This document shows positions 61,948-64,000 of a stretch of DNA of 64,000 bases, one piece after another (position 1 is the stretch's first letter; every line of letters starts with the position of its first letter). Position numbers and translations under genes: made by a program. Origin of the DNA: Paraglaciecola sp. 20A4 (GTDB lineage: Bacteria; Pseudomonadota; Gammaproteobacteria; Enterobacterales; Alteromonadaceae); NCBI RefSeq assembly GCF_011378905.1, contig NZ_WTPY01000007.1, positions 109,729 to 173,728 of the forward strand, in the 5' to 3' direction. The notes beneath the pieces were generated by a model. The model searched no databases. It was not told the origin of the DNA and saw nothing but the letters and a program-made list of their open reading frames with translations.

Positions 61948-63663
61948 ATGAACAACAAAGAATCACAAGTCGTTACTGGTAAACTATCAGACAACGAACG
62001 TTTAAAAGCACAAAGTAAAAATCTCCGCGGCACCATATCTGAAGACTTAGATGATATAATGACAGGTGGTTTCAACGGTGATAATTTTCAGCTGATACGG
62101 TTTCATGGCATGTATCAACAAGATGATCGTGATATCCGTGCTGAACGCGCTAAACAGAAACTCGAGCCCCTACAAAATTTGATGTTACGGGCACGCTTAC
62201 CCGGCGGCATAATCACTTCTAAGCAATGGTTAGCTATAGACAGTTTTGCAGGTGAAAACACCTTGTATGGCAGCATTCGCTTAACCGCTCGCCAAACCTT
62301 TCAGTATCACGGAGTACTCAAACCTAAACTCAAAGCTATGCACCAACTTTTGAGTCGGGCTGGTATTGATTCAATTGCCACAGCAGGCGACGTCAATCGT
62401 AACGTTCTATGCACTTCGAATCCTATGGAGTCTGATTTACACCAGCAAGCCTATGAGTGGGCGAAGCGAATTAGTGAGCACTTGTTACCTAAAACTCGTG
62501 CTTATGCAGAAATTTGGTTGGATGGTGAGAGAATTGAATCAGTAAAATTAGAAGAAGAGCCTATCTTAGGAGGGAATTATTTACCTCGAAAATTTAAAAC
62601 CGCCGTTGTTATACCCCCACAAAATGATGTGGATGTACATGCTAATGATTTGAGTTTTGTAGCCATTGCACAAAACAATGAGCTAATCGGCTTTAACGTA
62701 TTAGTGGGGGGCGGTTTGGCAATGACACACGGCGATAAAAATACTTATCCACGAAAAGCCAGCGAGTTTGGTTTTATCAAGTTAGATAAAGTGTTAGCCG
62801 TGGCTGAAGCCGTGGTAACGACTCAACGTGATTGGGGGAATCGGGTCGAACGTAAAAACGCTAAAACGAAATATACCATTGAACGCGTTGGCGTTGAGAC
62901 GTTTAAACAAGAAGTAGAGCGTCGAGCTAAGGTGCAATTTGTCGAACCTAAACCTTACGTATTTACCGAAAGAGGCGATCGAATTGGTTGGGTTGAAGGA
63001 ATTGATAAAAAGTTTCATCTTACTTTGTTTATACAAAATGGCAGGATCTTAGATTATCCAGGCAAAGCATTAAAAACGGGTTGTGTGGAAATAGCCAAAA
63101 TCCATCCTGGAGACTTCCGATTAACGGCCAATCAAAATCTGATAGTGGCTGGTGTACCTTCTGAATTGAAAGATAAAATTGAAGACATTGCACGTCAACA
63201 CGGATTAATAACAGACCATTTAAGTACCCAAGCTAAACACTCTATGGCCTGTGTATCTCTGCCGACCTGTCCGCTAGCTATGGCCGAAGCAGAGCGCTAT
63301 TTACCCGATGCAATTAAAAATCTAGAGCAAATCCTTAAACGCCATGGTGTAGAGCATGACAGTATCGTCTTTCGAATTTCTGGCTGCCCAAATGGTTGTT
63401 CTCGGGCAATGCTGGCAGAAGTCGGCTTAGTTGGAAAAGGACCTAACAAATACAACCTACATTTAGGAGGGAATCGCCAAGGAACTCGTATTCCAAAAAT
63501 GTATCTCGAAAATGCGACCGAACAACAAATTATGTCAACCTTAGATGAATTGGTGGCTCTGTGGTCAACTGAGCGCTTTGATGATGAAGGCTTTGGGGAT
63601 TTTGTAATTCGCAGGCAGATAGTAGCGGAAGTAATTGATTCAGCTCGTGATTTTTACAACTAA
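61948..63663 (+). CDS. cysI: Assimilatory sulfite (nitrite/sulfite) reductase hemoprotein
   Basis: 571 residues (E. coli CysI 570). It reduces sulfite to sulfide by six electrons using siroheme coupled to a 4Fe-4S cluster; ligands are in [17 protein letters not shown] and the CPNGC segment [11 protein letters not shown]. Substrate-binding Arg/Lys are in [14 protein letters not shown] and GDVNRNVLC. No cysJ flavoprotein gene lies next to it within the window, so its electron donor is not evident. Confidence 0.93.
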   Translation: MNNKESQVVTGKLSDNERLKAQSKNLRGTISEDLDDIMTGGFNGDNFQLIRFHGMYQQDDRDIRAERAKQKLEPLQNLMLRARLPGGIITSKQWLAIDSFAGENTLYGSIRLTARQTFQYHGVLKPKLKAMHQLLSRAGIDSIATAGDVNRNVLCTSNPMESDLHQQAYEWAKRISEHLLPKTRAYAEIWLDGERIESVKLEEEPILGGNYLPRKFKTAVVIPPQNDVDVHANDLSFVAIAQNNELIGFNVLVGGGLAMTHGDKNTYPRKASEFGFIKLDKVLAVAEAVVTTQRDWGNRVERKNAKTKYTIERVGVETFKQEVERRAKVQFVEPKPYVFTERGDRIGWVEGIDKKFHLTLFIQNGRILDYPGKALKTGCVEIAKIHPGDFRLTANQNLIVAGVPSELKDKIEDIARQHGLITDHLSTQAKHSMACVSLPTCPLAMAEAERYLPDAIKNLEQILKRHGVEHDSIVFRISGCPNGCSRAMLAEVGLVGKGPNKYNLHLGGNRQGTRIPKMYLENATEQQIMSTLDELVALWSTERFDDEGFGDFVIRRQIVAEVIDSARDFYN

Positions 63664-63781
63664 CAGACGCTGTTTCCAATTATTTAAATACGACGCTTTC
63701 AAATTCCTCATTAGATCGGTTTTCGAAAATAGTCGTCCTGAACGTTATCGACGCCAAGAACACATACAGAGTTAAATAAAC

Positions 63782-63958
63782 GTGCAAAACACACAAAATA
63801 TAATTCCCGTAAAAGTCATTGACGCAACTCAAAATACCAAAAAGAACAGGGTTGTGCAGGTTGTGAAACCGAATGACAAAATTTATGTACGTGCGGTAAA
63901 AGGCAGAATTGAGAACTTTAGACGTGGCAGATTCAACTTTGAAGTGCATAACAGCTAA
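63782..63958 (+). CDS. Possible small basic protein downstream of cysI
   Basis: A GTG-initiated frame of 58 residues (MQNTQNIIPVKVIDATQNTKKN…IENFRRGRFNFEVHNS), rich in Lys, Arg and Asn. Ribosome-binding site is weak and no family is recognised. It could be spurious; a minus-strand frame of similar extent across it looks no better. Confidence 0.3.
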   Translation: MQNTQNIIPVKVIDATQNTKKNRVVQVVKPNDKIYVRAVKGRIENFRRGRFNFEVHNS

Positions 63959-64000
63959 GCAGCTATTGCTACCATGTGTTCAGCCATTAACTTGGCTGGC

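Noticed and set aside
63680..63949. Minus-strand 89-residue frame at the right end
   Set aside because: No family likeness and a low-complexity, hydrophobic/aromatic composition typical of a chance frame opposite AT-rich DNA.

Overview
The window reads as a chromosomal segment of a marine gammaproteobacterium of the order Alteromonadales (Alteromonas/Glaciecola/Paraglaciecola-like). This is inferred from protein sequences and gene order: hda–arsC/wrbA–bepA, gcvR–bcp opposite dapA–bamC, long-form purC, nrdAB–yfaE, ubiG–gph opposite gyrA, serC–aroA–cmk–rpsA–ihfB–lapAB–pyrF, ald opposite lrp–ftsK–lolA–rarA–crcB–serS, tusDCBE with yccA, and uvrY–uvrC–pgsA–tRNA-Gly–Cys–Leu. No plasmid or prophage module was seen.

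Layout. 1–46,500 is dense core genome: the pheT end and ihfA, fatty-acid beta-oxidation (fadE behind a FadR-like operator), purine synthesis (purMN, purC), replication control (hda), envelope quality control (bepA, bamC), lysine/diaminopimelate (dapA), asparagine synthase, aerobic ribonucleotide reductase with NrdR boxes, gyrA, serine/shikimate genes, both IHF subunits, LPS assembly control (lapAB), pyrF, alanine dehydrogenase with its Lrp regulator, ftsK behind a LexA-like box, lolA, rarA, crcB, serS, the tRNA 2-thiouridine relay (tus) and a Bax-inhibitor-like membrane protein. From 46,500 the window becomes patchier: two tRNA-Ser(UGA) genes followed by about 2.7 tandem ~184-bp repeats, an MFS transporter beside a decayed LysR gene, a small Cys-rich protein, uvrY–uvrC–pgsA, and a tRNA-Gly/Cys/Leu operon. 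From 54,300 to 60,260 it is accessory: a decayed IS630 gene joined to a 5'-truncated IS3-family element, a TonB-dependent receptor, a fragment of one REP-associated transposase, and a complete second one between inverted repeats. The right end holds a MocR-type regulator divergent from sulfite reductase hemoprotein (cysI) and a possible small gene.

The most unusual signal is shared by three tRNA loci (Ser, Gly, Leu). Each is followed by a direct repeat that carries a degenerate copy of the 3' end of that same tRNA, plus hairpins; the Ser repeats also carry an antisense copy of the acceptor/T-arm. This resembles in layout the rtT repeats behind E. coli tyrT, but the sequences look unrelated. 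Whether these trailers have a function is unknown. All coordinates and motifs come from reading the sequence; no database search was run.
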